From: Streptomyces actinomycinicus
GTDB taxonomy: Bacteria > Actinomycetota > Actinomycetes > Streptomycetales > Streptomycetaceae
NCBI RefSeq assembly: GCF_016741775.1
Contig: NZ_JAERRK010000033.1
Coordinates: 1-54,061 of the forward strand
DNA: 54,061 bases
Reading direction: 5' to 3'
In this document: positions 16,387-25,925 of the stretch, piece after piece
Numbering within the stretch: the first letter of the stretch is position 1
How the letters are laid out: every line of letters begins with the position of its first letter
The notes under the pieces: generated by a model
Databases searched by the model: none
The model's input: only the letters and a program-made list of their open reading frames with translations
Told to the model about the DNA's origin: nothing
Translations under genes and position numbers: made by a program

Positions 16387-16802
16387 GGCCTCGTGACCCC
16401 CGGGAATCTAGCGCGCAGCGCGGTGAATCCGTCGCAACAGCAGATAACACACGCCACTGACACACCGGGCTGAACTGCAGATATCCGATCCCCCGGATAT
16501 CCGAAGCCCCCGGAGCCATCGGCCACATCCCCGCTCAGCCCGCTGCACGACTTCACGGAGCGCTGGTGCGCGCCCGCCGCCGCGAGCCCGGGCCGCCGGG
16601 ATAGGGCGATCAGTGGCGGCTGACGCGGGAGCAGCAGCCCGCCATGCTGGCCGGCCAGTTGCGCGTCACGGCGGCCGAGCAGCAGACGGGCGGCTCGGGC
16701 ACCCGGTGGCGAGCCACGCTGGACGCTCCGCTCCCGGATCGAGCAGTTGATCAGCGAGACCCGGGAGCAGCTGGTGCAGCCACAGGAGTCAGCTGCGCCA
16801 CA
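16387..16802. other. Intergenic with coding-like debris
   Basis: Frames at 16600-16800 read peptide-like stretches such as EQLISETREQLVQPQE and MLAGQLRVTAAEQQ, but in different frames and without a start. This looks like a decayed gene end rather than a functional one. ATATCCGATCCCCCGGATATCC at 16482-16502 contains a short GGATAT inverted repeat. Confidence 0.35.
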
Positions 16803-18158
16803 TCACTGCAGGAAGCTGTCGATGGGTGCGGCGTGGTATTCCGTCGCGCCCGCGGTGGTGATGCCGCTGGCTGAGCCGGGCAGCCGCAGAGCGTCGGCAC
16901 CGCTCACGTACAGGTCGGCCGTTCCGTCACCGTCCGTGTCGCGCAGCCGTACCAGGCCGCCGAACTGCTCGTCGGCCGTCAACGCACCGGGAACGTTTGG
17001 GGTGTTGCGGGCGAACCACTGTGAGCCGGCACCGGACAGGCCGCCCGCCCGCCCCTTGAAGATGTGCACGCCACCCGCGTAGTCGTGGTCATCGATCTCC
17101 TCGCCCGGCACGCCGACTGCGAGATCCGCGTAGCCGTCGCCGTTGACGTCACCCGCCGAAATCGATGAGCCGAATTCGTCCCGGTTCTCCGGAGATCCGG
17201 TGACGCCACTGGTCGACTGGGTGAGGCGGGTACTCCGGGACGGGCCGGCGGACGAGCCGTACCAGACGCTGACTCGGCCTTTGTGCTTCGAGTACAGGGG
17301 TGTGCCGACGGCGATGTCGCCGTAACCGTCCTTGTTGAAGTCGGCGATGACACCGTCGCCGCCGCGTTCGGAGCTGCCACCGTTGCCGGATTCCGACTCC
17401 AGGCGGAGGCTCTTGCCCGGGGTGAGTGACCTCGCACCACCCTTGATGAACCAGACGTCGGACGCGATGTATTCGCGGCTGACCACGTCACCGATGATCG
17501 CGAGGTCGGTTTTCTTGTCGCCGTTGACCTTGCCGGAGATCAGCGCGGTGGCGTAGAACGACGACGTCTTGTCGAGCTTGGTCACGGTACCGGTGGTACC
17601 GGTGCGCTTGAAGGGGCCGCGGTAGACGTAGGTCATGGACTCATTGATGACGGCCAGGTCCTGCTTGCCGTCCCCGTTGAAGTCGCCGGTCGCCAGGTCC
17701 TTGCCCATGTAGTTGTTGCGACCCGGGTTCTTGTTCGGCAGTGCCGTACCCGTGGACAGGCCGGAGGGGGACCCCCACAGGATCGTCACGGCGCCCTGAA
17801 AATGGTTCTCGCCGGTCGCTGCCACCGCGAGGTCGCCGTAACCGTCGCCGTCGAAATCCGCGGCGGCCCGCACCTCGCCGAACATGTCGTCGGCCTCGTC
17901 GGATCCGGGCACGCCAGGGCTCGCCTGAGTGATGCGCTGCTGCTTGGGGCCGGGCCCGGTGGCAGTGCCGAAGACCACGGTGACCCCGCCGCCCCCTCTT
18001 GCGCTGAAGCTCGAGTACGCGTAGTCGCGGTACCCGTCGCCGTTGAAGTCGTCGCCGTGCCGCGCGGGCGCGGCGCTCGCTGCCGCAGTGGGCAGAGTGA
18101 GGGGGATGAGGCCCGCTACCACGAAGGTGGCGAGCGTAGCCGTTGTGCGGACGGGCAT
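16803..18158 (-). CDS. Secreted FG-GAP/VCBS beta-propeller protein
   Basis: 451 residues. An N-terminal Sec signal peptide (residues 1-~30, ATFVVAGLIPLTLPTAAASA) is followed by about seven repeats of the FG-GAP/integrin-alpha type. Each carries a calcium-binding loop such as DFNGDGYRDYAYS, DFDGDGYGDLAVAA, DFNGDGKQDLAVI, DFNKDGYGDIAVG, DVNGDGYADLAVGV and DTDGDGTADLYV. The repeats should form a calcium-stabilised propeller outside the cell, typically for binding rather than catalysis. AAGGAG lies 11 bases before the ATG. It appears monocistronic. Confidence 0.85.
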   Translation of the reverse strand: MPVRTTATLATFVVAGLIPLTLPTAAASAAPARHGDDFNGDGYRDYAYSSFSARGGGGVTVVFGTATGPGPKQQRITQASPGVPGSDEADDMFGEVRAAADFDGDGYGDLAVAATGENHFQGAVTILWGSPSGLSTGTALPNKNPGRNNYMGKDLATGDFNGDGKQDLAVINESMTYVYRGPFKRTGTTGTVTKLDKTSSFYATALISGKVNGDKKTDLAIIGDVVSREYIASDVWFIKGGARSLTPGKSLRLESESGNGGSSERGGDGVIADFNKDGYGDIAVGTPLYSKHKGRVSVWYGSSAGPSRSTRLTQSTSGVTGSPENRDEFGSSISAGDVNGDGYADLAVGVPGEEIDDHDYAGGVHIFKGRAGGLSGAGSQWFARNTPNVPGALTADEQFGGLVRLRDTDGDGTADLYVSGADALRLPGSASGITTAGATEYHAAPIDSFLQ

Positions 18159-18731
18159 GAGTGTCGGGGCTCCTTGTGATCGGGCAGGCCGGGGGGCTCA
18201 ATCGGCGGGCGCACGGGGTGCGTGGCCGCTGGTTCGCGGGCCCCACGTCGTTCACTGAAAGTCTCCCGAGTGACGCGTGGGGTCCGCCAACAGGAGACCA
18301 GTAGTGGGGCCGAAAGGTTGCACGTTGACGCAGACGAAAGCCTCGTAAGTGCTCGTTCGGGAGGGCCGGTTGGCTGCGGGGATGCGAGAACGGGGACTTT
18401 CGTGGTGTCCGTGCGCGCCCATAGATCAGCGCAGCCTTCTCGGAGCACTGGCCGGCGCGCACGCGATCGTGTCCCGGAGAGCGCAGGACTCCCGGATCAC
18501 TCGGTGAACGTGTCCCTCGACGGCAGGAGCGTCAAGGAGCGCCTGCAGGGCGGCGAGCCCGCCTTCTCGGTCTTGGCCCGTGCGACGGCTTGTGGGCGCT
18601 CGCTGACGTACGGCAGCGGCACGGCGAGCGGTATGGCGGTGTAGTGGTCAGGCGAGGCAAGCCACGCACCCGGACCATCGGGCGGGCAGCGGAACACCGG
18701 CCCATCGCGCTCCTGCGGCGCCCTGAACAAC
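18159..18731. other. Intergenic up to the IS21 scar
   Basis: No gene supported. The first ~100 bases should hold the promoter of the divergent FG-GAP gene. From about 18650 the sequence begins to look like the broken left margin of the IS21 fragment. Confidence 0.4.
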
Positions 18732-19274
18732 GTGGAAGTGGCACGGCATGAGCGGCTGATCGCCAAGGGCGGCTGCCGCCTGGATCTGGACCACTACCTG
18801 GAGGCCCTGATCCGCAAGCCGGGCGCTTTCCCCGGCGCCACCGCTCTCGAACAGGCCCGCTCTGCGGGCAGGTTCACCCCGGTCCATTACGCTTGGTGGA
18901 CCCAGGCCCAGAAGGTCCACGGCGAGCGGGACGGCACCCGGGCCCTGATCGAGGTGCTGTTGCTGGGCCGGCATATCCCACACGAGTACCTGGTCGCCGG
19001 GCTGGCCACCGCCCTGCGGGCCGGGACTCTGACCGCGGACGCGGTCGCCCTGGAGGCCCGCAAGGCCGCCCAGGCCGAGGACGAACCTGCTGGCCTTGGC
19101 CCGTCGGGCATCGGAGCGGGACAGCCGTCGGGGACCGTGACGTTTCTGCACGAGTGGAAGCTGTCCCACCTTCCGCCGGACACCAGGCCGCTGCCCTCGG
19201 TGACCCCCTATGACCAGCTGCTCCGCCGCCGTCGCGCCGACGACGGCGCCCACCGAGAGGAAGAAGCCCAGTGA
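18732..19274 (+). pseudogene. IS21-family transposase IstA, C-terminal fragment
   Basis: The sequence VARHERLIAKGGCRLDLDHY, ALIRKPGAFPGATALEQAR, TRALIEVLLLGRHIPHE and PLPSVTPYDQLLRRRRADDG is the C-terminal third of an IS21 IstA transposase (Mu-type C-terminal domain). The HTH and DDE core are missing upstream of about 18735. The TGA overlaps the GTG of the istB fragment, the usual coupling in IS21. It is non-functional. Confidence 0.8.
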
Positions 19275-19467
19275 CCCTGCCCCGCCAGCGAGGATTGACC
19301 GAGCAGGCCGCTACCACCGCCATCGACACCGCTTGCCGTCTGCTGCGGCTGCCGTCGATCCGCAAGGAGTTCGCCGACATCGCCGACCGGGCGGTGAAGG
19401 ACCAGCTGACCTATCGCGGCTTCCTCGCCGAGCTGCTGATGGCCGAGTGCGACGACCGGGCCCGCCG
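19271..19467 (+). pseudogene. IS21-family IstB, N-terminal fragment
   Basis: GTG at 19271 begins MTLPRQRGLTEQAATTAIDT, then LTYRGFLAELLMAECDDRAR: the N terminus of the IstB helper ATPase, before its Walker A. At about 19467 the sequence switches to an IS5-type transposase, so IstB is truncated by insertion or deletion. Confidence 0.75.
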
Positions 19468-19470
19468 CCG

Positions 19471-19850
19471 TTCGGAAGGGACTTCCCGCCCTGGCGCACG
19501 TGCTACGGGTTCCTGGCCCGCTGGGCGGCTGTCGGCGTCGTCGGACAGATCCGTGACCAGCTCCGCAATGATCCGACGGGAGATGGGCAAGGCACCCGGC
19601 GCGGTCGCGACCGTCATCGACTCCAGTCGATCAAGGCCGCCGAGACCGTCGGCAAGGACTCCCGCGGCTACGACGCCGGGAAGAAGATCAACGGCCGCAA
19701 GCGGCACCTGGTCGTGGACACCAAGGGCCTGCCGCTGTTGGTCATGGTCACCCCGGCCGACATGACCGACCGCAACGCGGCCAAGGAGGTCCTCTTCCGG
19801 CTGCGGCTGATGCACCCCGAAATCACCATCGTCTGGGCCCTGCTCAGTGA
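19471..19850 (+). pseudogene. IS5-family transposase internal fragment
   Basis: WRTCYGFLARWAAVGVVGQI leads, with a frame change near 19610, to QSIKAAETVGKDSRGYDAGK, then INGRKRHLVVDTKGLPLLVM and MTDRNAAKEVLFRLRLMHPE. These are the region around the first and second catalytic acids of an IS5-family DDE transposase. The start, the end and one frame are lost. It joins directly onto the truncated istB. Confidence 0.75.
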
Positions 19851-19984
19851 CCGCCGCGCCCATCAGGCGGCGGAACCTCAGCTCTTCCTCAGAAGATCCA
19901 CGGAACCTTCGAATCAGACATGGCCCTGACATACGGTCAGCGTAACCGGCCGCTTACGGAGCGGCCCCATTGGTTAGGTGGCCC

Positions 19985-20689
19985 GTGAGAATCTCAGCAC
20001 GCCGCACCATACTTGTTCCTGCGGCAGCGTTCCTGCTGTCCGCAGCCGTAGCCGGACCCGCCTTAGCCGACGACGAGACACCGCCGCCCGCATCTTCGTC
20101 GGTATCGACACCCGCCGATGACGACGTCCTCAACACCTCTCCGCCGGAGCAGCCTGAGGAAGACCTCACCGAGGTCCCTGCTGATGAGGTGGACAAGCAG
20201 CCGGAAGAGCCCGCGTCCGAGGCCAAGCCCCCGCTTCCCGGGGATCTGCCGGCGGCTGTCGACTGCGCTCCGGCTCACGGTGTTTACATTCCTACCAAGC
20301 AGGGTCGCAAGTACCACCGGGCGGTGGGCCCGACCAACTCGAACTACAACAACACGTCCAGGACCGCCAAGTCGACGTTCACGTCGGAGGTCACAGGCGA
20401 GGTCGGTGTCGCCGTCACCGGCAAGCTGGAGACATCCGTGGGTACGCTGCTCGCCAAGGTCAAGGCCAAGTACGAGGTAAGTGTGTCGGCCAAGCTGACG
20501 GCCAAGCTGGGGAACTCCATCTCAGTGGACACGCCGTCCCACAAGACCACCCACGCGACGTACGGCGTCTGGCGGCTCAAGCACACCGGCAAGAGCTACT
20601 GGCTTCACGCCAACTGCACCACCACACCCGAGCACACCGTGACCAGCTACTCGCCCTTCCGCGTAGGCTGGTACCTGTGGGAAAGCTGA
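19985..20689 (+). CDS. Secreted protein with alternating Ser/Thr beta-strand region
   Basis: 234 residues from GTG 19985. It has a signal peptide ARRTILVPAAAFLLSAAVAG ending at PALA-DD, then an acidic Pro/Ser/Glu-rich linker (about residues 30-80) and a compact C-terminal domain. This domain contains TFTSEVTGEVGVAVTGKLET and KYEVSVSAKLTAKLGNSISV: long amphipathic strands with alternating polar residues, reminiscent of the membrane-inserting or stem region of aerolysin-type pore formers. That resemblance is structural inference only. Two cysteines (DCAPAHG and ANCTTT) may form a disulfide. The gene overlaps the lipoprotein gene by 13 bases. Confidence 0.65.
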   Translation: MRISARRTILVPAAAFLLSAAVAGPALADDETPPPASSSVSTPADDDVLNTSPPEQPEEDLTEVPADEVDKQPEEPASEAKPPLPGDLPAAVDCAPAHGVYIPTKQGRKYHRAVGPTNSNYNNTSRTAKSTFTSEVTGEVGVAVTGKLETSVGTLLAKVKAKYEVSVSAKLTAKLGNSISVDTPSHKTTHATYGVWRLKHTGKSYWLHANCTTTPEHTVTSYSPFRVGWYLWES

Positions 20690-21168
20690 CCCCTCTCGCA
20701 TCCGCGACCGCCTTGACCGCCGTAGCAATTCTCGCTGCCGGCTGCAGCAGCGATGACGGCCACGCATCCGGCACCAGCCACAAGACCTCACCTCGCCCCT
20801 CGTCCTCGTCGGCGCACGCGCCGACCAATGGCCGCGCCGAACACATCCCCGGTGAAACGGTGACCAAGGCACCGGTGCTGCCGGACGGCGAAGTCGTCGC
20901 TCAAGCCGTGAACGCCAGTGGCAACCGGGAGATGGACGTCAAAGGCGGTCTCAAGAGCGGCCCGCTTGCAATTCTTGTGAACTGCAAGGGCCACGGTAAG
21001 TTGACCGTTGAGGTCAAACCGGTTGGAATGAGCTTCCCGCTTGAATGCGCTGCCGGAGAAGTCAGCAGTACATACAACCAGCTGGACCTGAAGAAACCAC
21101 GGGAACAGGGGACGGTAAGCGTGACCGCACCATCCACCGTCCGATGGGCAATCACGGTCGGCCGCTAA
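20677..21168 (+). CDS. Lipoprotein paired with the secreted protein
   Basis: 163 residues, GTG start inside the 3' end of the preceding gene. The N terminus (MGKLTPLASATALTAVAIL then AAGCSS) is a lipoprotein signal with lipobox LAAGC. A Ser/Thr linker and a C-terminal domain with two cysteines (LVNCKG, LECAAG) and many beta strands follow (KLTVEVKPVGMSF, TVSVTAPSTVRWAITVGR). The overlapping arrangement implies co-expression; an immunity or anchoring partner for the secreted protein would be one explanation, not shown by sequence. Confidence 0.65.
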   Translation: MGKLTPLASATALTAVAILAAGCSSDDGHASGTSHKTSPRPSSSSAHAPTNGRAEHIPGETVTKAPVLPDGEVVAQAVNASGNREMDVKGGLKSGPLAILVNCKGHGKLTVEVKPVGMSFPLECAAGEVSSTYNQLDLKKPREQGTVSVTAPSTVRWAITVGR

Positions 21169-21199
21169 CCGGCTAGCCGCACGGGCTCGGAGGCCCCGC

Positions 21200-21654
21200 A
21201 CGGGAGCGCCCGTGAACGCCTCTGAGCCCGCGCAGGCGCTCGGAATCTCCGAGCGCATGGTAAACGGTAAGTGGTGGGGAGCTGAAGCGGCCCCGCCGGC
21301 GAGACGTGCGAGCGGCACAGGCATAGTCAAAAGGCGCTGGCAGCCGCAGGCGCGGGAAGACGAAAGCGAGGCAGAAGGCTGCCTCCACCATCGGCCTGGC
21401 CGTCTCTACCCCCGCCCGGTTCGAGTTCCCTCTGCTCCGGGCACGACCAACGACGCCGGCATCCGCGGCATCACCCAGGCCGGACCGTCCAAGTACACCG
21501 ACCAGCTGTTCACCGCCTGGGAACAGGTGCCACCAAGCAGCACTCCAGCAGATCGCGGCCGACGACGACACGAAGGTACTTTCGCGCGAACTAGCCGCGC
21601 ACACGGCCTGGGCGTGGAGTTCACCGGCTGCAGCCCATCGAGATCGAACTGTAG
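21200..21654 (+). pseudogene. tpg: Heavily decayed tpg (telomere terminal protein)
   Basis: Fragments in shifting frames line up with Tpg: QALGISER (helix-turn-helix), KRPRRRDVR, VKRRWQPQAR, then KAASTIGLAVSTPARFEF, PGTTNDAGIRGITQAGPSKY, and finally IEIEL before a TAG at 21652-21654. The same blocks occur in order in the copies at 34.2 and 52.2 kb. At least three frame changes and a stop make it non-functional. No tap lies upstream. A 15-bp hairpin follows the stop. Confidence 0.75.
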
Positions 21655-21670
21655 GCTCGGCCAGCACAAA

Positions 21671-21709
21671 CGCCTCGTCCCCGGCATTCCATCTGCCGGG
21701 GACGAGGCG
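21671..21709 (+). terminator. Terminator of the decayed tpg
   Basis: CGCCTCGTCCCCGGC (21671-21685) pairs perfectly with 21695-21709 across a 9-base loop. It begins 17 bases after the old tpg stop. The broken tpg at 34.2 kb has a hairpin in the corresponding place. Confidence 0.75.
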
Positions 21710-21928
21710 CTTCGCAACCCACGGAAGGTTTCCTCGTCAGTCGGTCGGCTCGCCCCTTAGCCCAGCCGGTCCCTCCAGGCCCCTCGTTCTCATGCCCTCG
21801 GTCAATCACTGCGCCTCCGATACGGCCCGGGCGAGCGCGGCGATCAACGAAGACGCGGCGTGTTACAGGAAGGAATTGATCAATAGAGCGACACGTGCTC
21901 GGGCAAGTCGCCGGCATAGGGGGTTTAC

Positions 21929-22360
21929 TTACGCAGAAGCCCACGTCCGCCCGATGTACTTTTTGCTGTCACCCTTCACGGCATAGAAGTCAAGGTAGAC
22001 CTGTGTCCCCTCAGCCAGGTTATGCGTGGACCAGGGCGAGCAGTAGGGCGCGCCATGTCCTCGGGTCGTTGCTCCCGGACCGAAGGGGTCCAACGGTGAG
22101 CCGTCCGAGAGGTATTCATAGACTTCGATGCCCCAACCGTCGGCCTTGTTGTCGCAGATGAGGACGGAGTCGCCGGGGGAGCAGGAACCCGGATCCTGGT
22201 TCCAGTAGCCGTATCCGTAGGAGCCGATGTTGAACATGTCACCGGAAGGAGGGCACGTAACACTCGGCGTACCGGCATCGGCATGCGCAGCGAGGGGGAT
22301 GGCAGTGGTCGCTATCGCCATGATGCCCGTGGCGATGATTCTTGCCAGTTGACGCTTCAA
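21929..22360 (-). CDS. Small secreted protein
   Basis: 143 residues with a Sec signal peptide (MKRQLARIIATGIMAIATTA then IPLAAHADA). The mature part has four cysteines (VTCPPSG, GSCSPGD, LICDNK, PYCSPW), probably in two disulfides, and ends with TQVYLDFYAVKGDSKKYIGR. The TTG start at 22358-22360 is chosen because GGAGG lies five bases upstream. This resembles small secreted Streptomyces proteins of unknown role. Upstream bases 22380-22403 contain GATCATC/GATGATC, a possible operator. Confidence 0.7.
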   Translation of the reverse strand: MKRQLARIIATGIMAIATTAIPLAAHADAGTPSVTCPPSGDMFNIGSYGYGYWNQDPGSCSPGDSVLICDNKADGWGIEVYEYLSDGSPLDPFGPGATTRGHGAPYCSPWSTHNLAEGTQVYLDFYAVKGDSKKYIGRTWASA

Positions 22361-22403
22361 GTTATCCTCCGCAGCCCGAAAAGGAGATCATCAGCGAGAT
22401 GAT

Positions 22404-22800
22404 CTTCTTGCCTCAGACTGCGGTGCACTAGCGTGAATTCGGCCATACTATGACCCGAATTGTCACCTAATCACACTTGCTGGTTTCTGGGTGGGGCCGA
22501 GAGGAGGGAGCGGCTTATTGTCGCGTCGCGTGAGAGGCGAAGCAGCCCACGGCCCCGCTGAGTGCCCGACCCCGAAGCGGTCTGCGCGAACCCTGACCAC
22601 GTGGCCGTCGAAGAGTCACCGGCCAAGCCCCGCCACTATCCCAAGGGCTGGGACGCGGCCGGCGAGGCGCGCGTCGAGCAGGTGCCGCTACGGGCCTATA
22701 GCGGTGCGTACGCTGTCGAGGGGGCCTGGTGGTCGGGCTCGTTTGTTGTGAGCGGTACGAGACATCTGGAGAGCCGCCTGCTGCCACCTGCCCCGCTCGG
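22404..22800. other. Intergenic, nothing supported
   Basis: The AT-rich part at 22430-22480 probably contains the promoter of the secreted protein gene. The rest shows no gene with a ribosome site or recognised homology. Confidence 0.4.
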
Positions 22801-24246
22801 TCACACAGTTCCTGCTTCAGTCGCCGCATCAGGGTACTTTGCCGTCGGAGGGGTTCGAGTGCCCGGGATGCGCATGACTGCCTCGGTCCCCTGGCCCTCG
22901 GCGGCCTGCAGTGTTACCGTGCCGCCGGCTTGTTGAACAGCCTTCGCCACAATGGCCAGGCCGAGGCCGCTACCGGGCAGGCTGCGGGCCGTCGGTGAGC
23001 GCCAGAAGCGGTCGAACACATGCGGCAGTTCGTCGGCGGGAATTCCCGGCCCTTGATCGCGTACAGTGAGTCGACCGTCGCGGATCTGAAGACTAACCGT
23101 GGCCCCTGAGGGCGAGAACTTTACAGCGTTGTCCAACAGGTTTACCACGGCTCGCTCGAGAGCAGCGGGATCGGATGAGACGTACCATTCCTCGAGCTCG
23201 CTGATGATCTCAAGCCCGCCCCCTCGCAGTTTCGCCCGCTCTAGGGCACGTTGGGCCACCTCGTGCAGGGCGACAACAGGAAGGGGCGCCTCACTGGGTT
23301 TGGTGTCAGGCCGAGAAAGTTCCTGCAGATCAGCAATCAGGGCGGCAAGTTCTCCCACTTGAGAGTCAACGGAGCGAAGCAGGTCATTCATCGCTCCTTC
23401 AGGAATCTTCCGGCCTGAAGTGTGGCTCCGGATCAGAAGTTGGACGTTCGCTCGCAGGGAGGTAAGGGGGGTACGCAACTCGTGCCCGGCGTCAGCGATG
23501 AGCTGCTGTTGGCGCTCTCGCGAGATAGCCAGCGCTTCGGTCATCTCGTTGAAACTCTTGGAAAGCCGGGCGATCTCGTCTCGCGCTTGAACAGGAATCC
23601 GTACGGTGAGGTCCTGGGTACGTGCGATGTGTTCGGCGACACTAGTAAGATCTTGCACTGGACGCAGTCCAGCCCGGCTGATCCAGAACCCTGCCGTGGC
23701 AGCGCCGACGACCCCAACCCCAGCAACAACGAGAAGAAATAGCGCGAGGTTGTTCAAAGGTTCTTCGACGGCGCTCAATGATTGTGCGATGGAAATCGAA
23801 TATTGCCCCGACACACCTGAAGGCATATCGGGGTGTGTCGTCCAAACCCGCATCTTCTGACCGTCTGAACTGCTGGCATCATGCAATGCTGACTCAAGTA
23901 CGCCGCGGGCAACAGCAATGTCACTTTCGGCGACACCGAACTTTTGGCTGCCAGGAGCGACGCAGACCGTTCCATCGGCAGTGACGACCTGGACAATGTA
24001 TGACGTAGGTGTCTCATTACGCTGTCCCGTCTCAGGTAGATCCCTACCGCACAGACTCAAAAGCTGTTGAACGTAACGCGGCGAAGCCTCAACGTTCTGC
24101 AGGCTGCTATCCAGTTGGTCGGTCAGCTGCTGCCTGGTGATCAACCACGAGGCGACGGCGACAGCACTAATAGCCACTGCCACGGATATGCCAGCAGCCA
24201 GGCCAAGCCTCAACCGGAGACTCAAACGCCGAAACACATTTCTCAT
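22801..24246 (-). CDS. Sensor histidine kinase, HAMP type
   Basis: 481 residues. The order is: first membrane helix ~15-37, extracytoplasmic sensor ~38-165, second helix ~167-190, HAMP linker ~191-243, dimerisation helix with phosphoacceptor H255 in DAGHELRTPLTSL, then the ATPase domain with N box NLLDNAVKFSP, G1 DQGPGIP and G2 GSGLGLAI. All catalytic boxes are intact. GGGGGA lies ten bases before the ATG. Such kinases normally sit next to an OmpR-type regulator gene, but none is recognisable in the ~780 bases upstream or at the 3' end, so the partner has been lost or is elsewhere. Confidence 0.9.
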   Translation of the reverse strand: MRNVFRRLSLRLRLGLAAGISVAVAISAVAVASWLITRQQLTDQLDSSLQNVEASPRYVQQLLSLCGRDLPETGQRNETPTSYIVQVVTADGTVCVAPGSQKFGVAESDIAVARGVLESALHDASSSDGQKMRVWTTHPDMPSGVSGQYSISIAQSLSAVEEPLNNLALFLLVVAGVGVVGAATAGFWISRAGLRPVQDLTSVAEHIARTQDLTVRIPVQARDEIARLSKSFNEMTEALAISRERQQQLIADAGHELRTPLTSLRANVQLLIRSHTSGRKIPEGAMNDLLRSVDSQVGELAALIADLQELSRPDTKPSEAPLPVVALHEVAQRALERAKLRGGGLEIISELEEWYVSSDPAALERAVVNLLDNAVKFSPSGATVSLQIRDGRLTVRDQGPGIPADELPHVFDRFWRSPTARSLPGSGLGLAIVAKAVQQAGGTVTLQAAEGQGTEAVMRIPGTRTPPTAKYPDAATEAGTV

Positions 24247-25027
24247 TTCAGTCGGTCCCCCTGGTTCTCAGTCCTTGCCAGTCAGAGACGGCCGCTACAT
24301 CATGTCAGCCGTCCGGTCTCAGCGACCTGCGAGCCTACGAGGCCGCACCGTTCAGGTTCCGCGTGGCATGGCAGCAGTGTGCGGGACCAAGATGAAAACG
24401 TCCTGAAAAAAGCTCGGTCGATGCATCGGAGACTGAACGCACGCGGGATCGAGCAGGCTGCCGCGACCGGGACGACGAACGCCTTGAAGCCCGCTTTCTA
24501 CGCCATGCTGCAGGAACCTGCCGCCGCAGCCGCACCGACCCGACAGGGGGCAACGCCCTGTTGCCATCGGCCAGCATCTGGCCGAGGCAGGTCGACGAGT
24601 TTGCGTTCGTCCTGACACGAGCCCTCAGTGGGGCCGATCTGGGCTGCTCGTTGAGTCTGCCAACCCGGCGCTGGATATTCGCGATCGACGCTCGACCTTC
24701 TCTGCACCAACGCGGTGTCTGAAGGTGCCCGATGAGGGATCCACACGCTCGGCATGGAGAAGGTAACCGGCGACCTGGCGTCCTGACCGAAGCCACGACA
24801 CTCACCGGCTGCCACACTACTGCCCGAAGATCCCCGACCACGTCCGGGCTGCCATGCCCCGCTGCAGAAGGCGTCGTCGCGTGCCAGGGCCCGGTAGGTA
24901 CAGGGCGCGATTACGGGCGAACTGGTCGCAGTGCAGCAGCACCGCCCGTTCCGCCCCGGCTGCGGCCCACTCGTGCTGGGCGAGATCCTCAGCGCCTTGT
25001 CCCGACCAGTCCAGATGGGTACGTCTG
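24247..25027. other. Intergenic, no gene supported
   Basis: Where the response-regulator gene of the kinase might be expected, no receiver-domain motif or winged helix is found in any frame. Several long frames exist but are shadow-like. Possibly remnants after deletion. Confidence 0.45.
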
Positions 25028-25774
25028 TCAGGCGACCAAGGCGCCGGTGCGGTCCGCGAACTCGCGCAGACCTTCGATGCGGGTCGGCCCGTACAGCAGA
25101 CCAGCGGTCAGCGTCCGCAGAGCGGGCCGCCTCACCTCCTGCGGCGCCTCCTGCTCGACCCTGCGCAGCGCAGCGAACGTCTGTTTGCTGTCGCCGAGTG
25201 CGTTCCACATCCGGGCGACGTCAGTCCACGCCCGCGCCCGCCGCTCCGCCGTCGGCATCCGGTCCACATTCAGCCGGGCGGCGACCTCGACCGCCCTGTC
25301 CGGAGTCCCGAGTGCGTTCAGCAGGCTGATCCGGTAGGCGTCGACCTGCGTACGGGTGGCCTCCATCGTGAACAGGCCCGGCACCGCTGGATGCCTGCTC
25401 GTCTCCTGCTCGGCTTCCTCCAGCAGTGACAGAGCCGTTGTCCGGTCCCGGCTGGTCGCCGCCGAGTACGCACCGGTCAGCAGCAGCGTCGTACGCACGG
25501 CACCGGTGTGGTCACGGGCAGCGTCCAGGTCCGCGGCCTCCTTGGTCAGCAGGTGCACTGCGGCCGTGGACCGGCCCGAGCGGCGCATGGCGATATCCAG
25601 CTGCCGGGACGCCTCCCCGACGGCCACAGGGATGCCGCTGCAGCGAGCGGCCGCCAGCGCCCGGTCGGCCGCCACCCACGCCGCGTCCGAGTGCTGCTTG
25701 ATGGCGAGTTCGGCTGCCAGCACGTACGAGCGGGCCAGTGCCATGTCCGCCTTCTCACGAGCCCGCCCAATCAC
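25028..25774 (-). CDS. TPR-like helical protein, C-terminal part of a regulator family
   Basis: 248 residues of antiparallel helices with TPR-like spacing: ALARSYVLAAELAIKQHSDA, AADRALAAARCSGIPVAVGE, ALSLLEEAEQETSRHPAVPG and RRARAWTDVARMWNALGDSK. This resembles the C-terminal TPR domain of Streptomyces XRE-type regulators, but there is no HTH here. GTG 25774 overlaps the TGA of a short upstream frame (GTGA), so it may be translated by coupling. It is either a stand-alone TPR protein or a regulator that lost its DNA-binding half. Confidence 0.55.
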   Translation of the reverse strand: MIGRAREKADMALARSYVLAAELAIKQHSDAAWVAADRALAAARCSGIPVAVGEASRQLDIAMRRSGRSTAAVHLLTKEAADLDAARDHTGAVRTTLLLTGAYSAATSRDRTTALSLLEEAEQETSRHPAVPGLFTMEATRTQVDAYRISLLNALGTPDRAVEVAARLNVDRMPTAERRARAWTDVARMWNALGDSKQTFAALRRVEQEAPQEVRRPALRTLTAGLLYGPTRIEGLREFADRTGALVA

Positions 25775-25908
25775 CGCAGCACCTCGACGATCTCCCGCAG
25801 GGCACAGCCGGCCATCTCCGGGTCATGGACGAGCGTCTCGGGCCAGCACGGACGCAACGTGACCCCCTGCTGACACGCCGTCGACCGGTGTGCGAAGCTG
25901 CTGATCAC
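25771..25908 (-). CDS. Short coupled ORF upstream of the TPR gene
   Basis: 45 codons from GTG 25908: LRPCWPETLVHDPEMAGCAL then REIVEVLR, TGA overlapping the next GTG. The C-terminal half looks like a real protein end. No ribosome site precedes the GTG, so it may be the 3' remnant of a truncated gene rather than a complete small protein. Confidence 0.35.
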   Translation of the reverse strand: MISSFAHRSTACQQGVTLRPCWPETLVHDPEMAGCALREIVEVLR

Positions 25909-25925
25909 AAGGGAGGGGTGCGGCA

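Noticed and set aside
22562..22936. 124-codon plus-strand frame
   Set aside because: No ribosome site or recognised family and it overlaps the 3' end of the histidine kinase.
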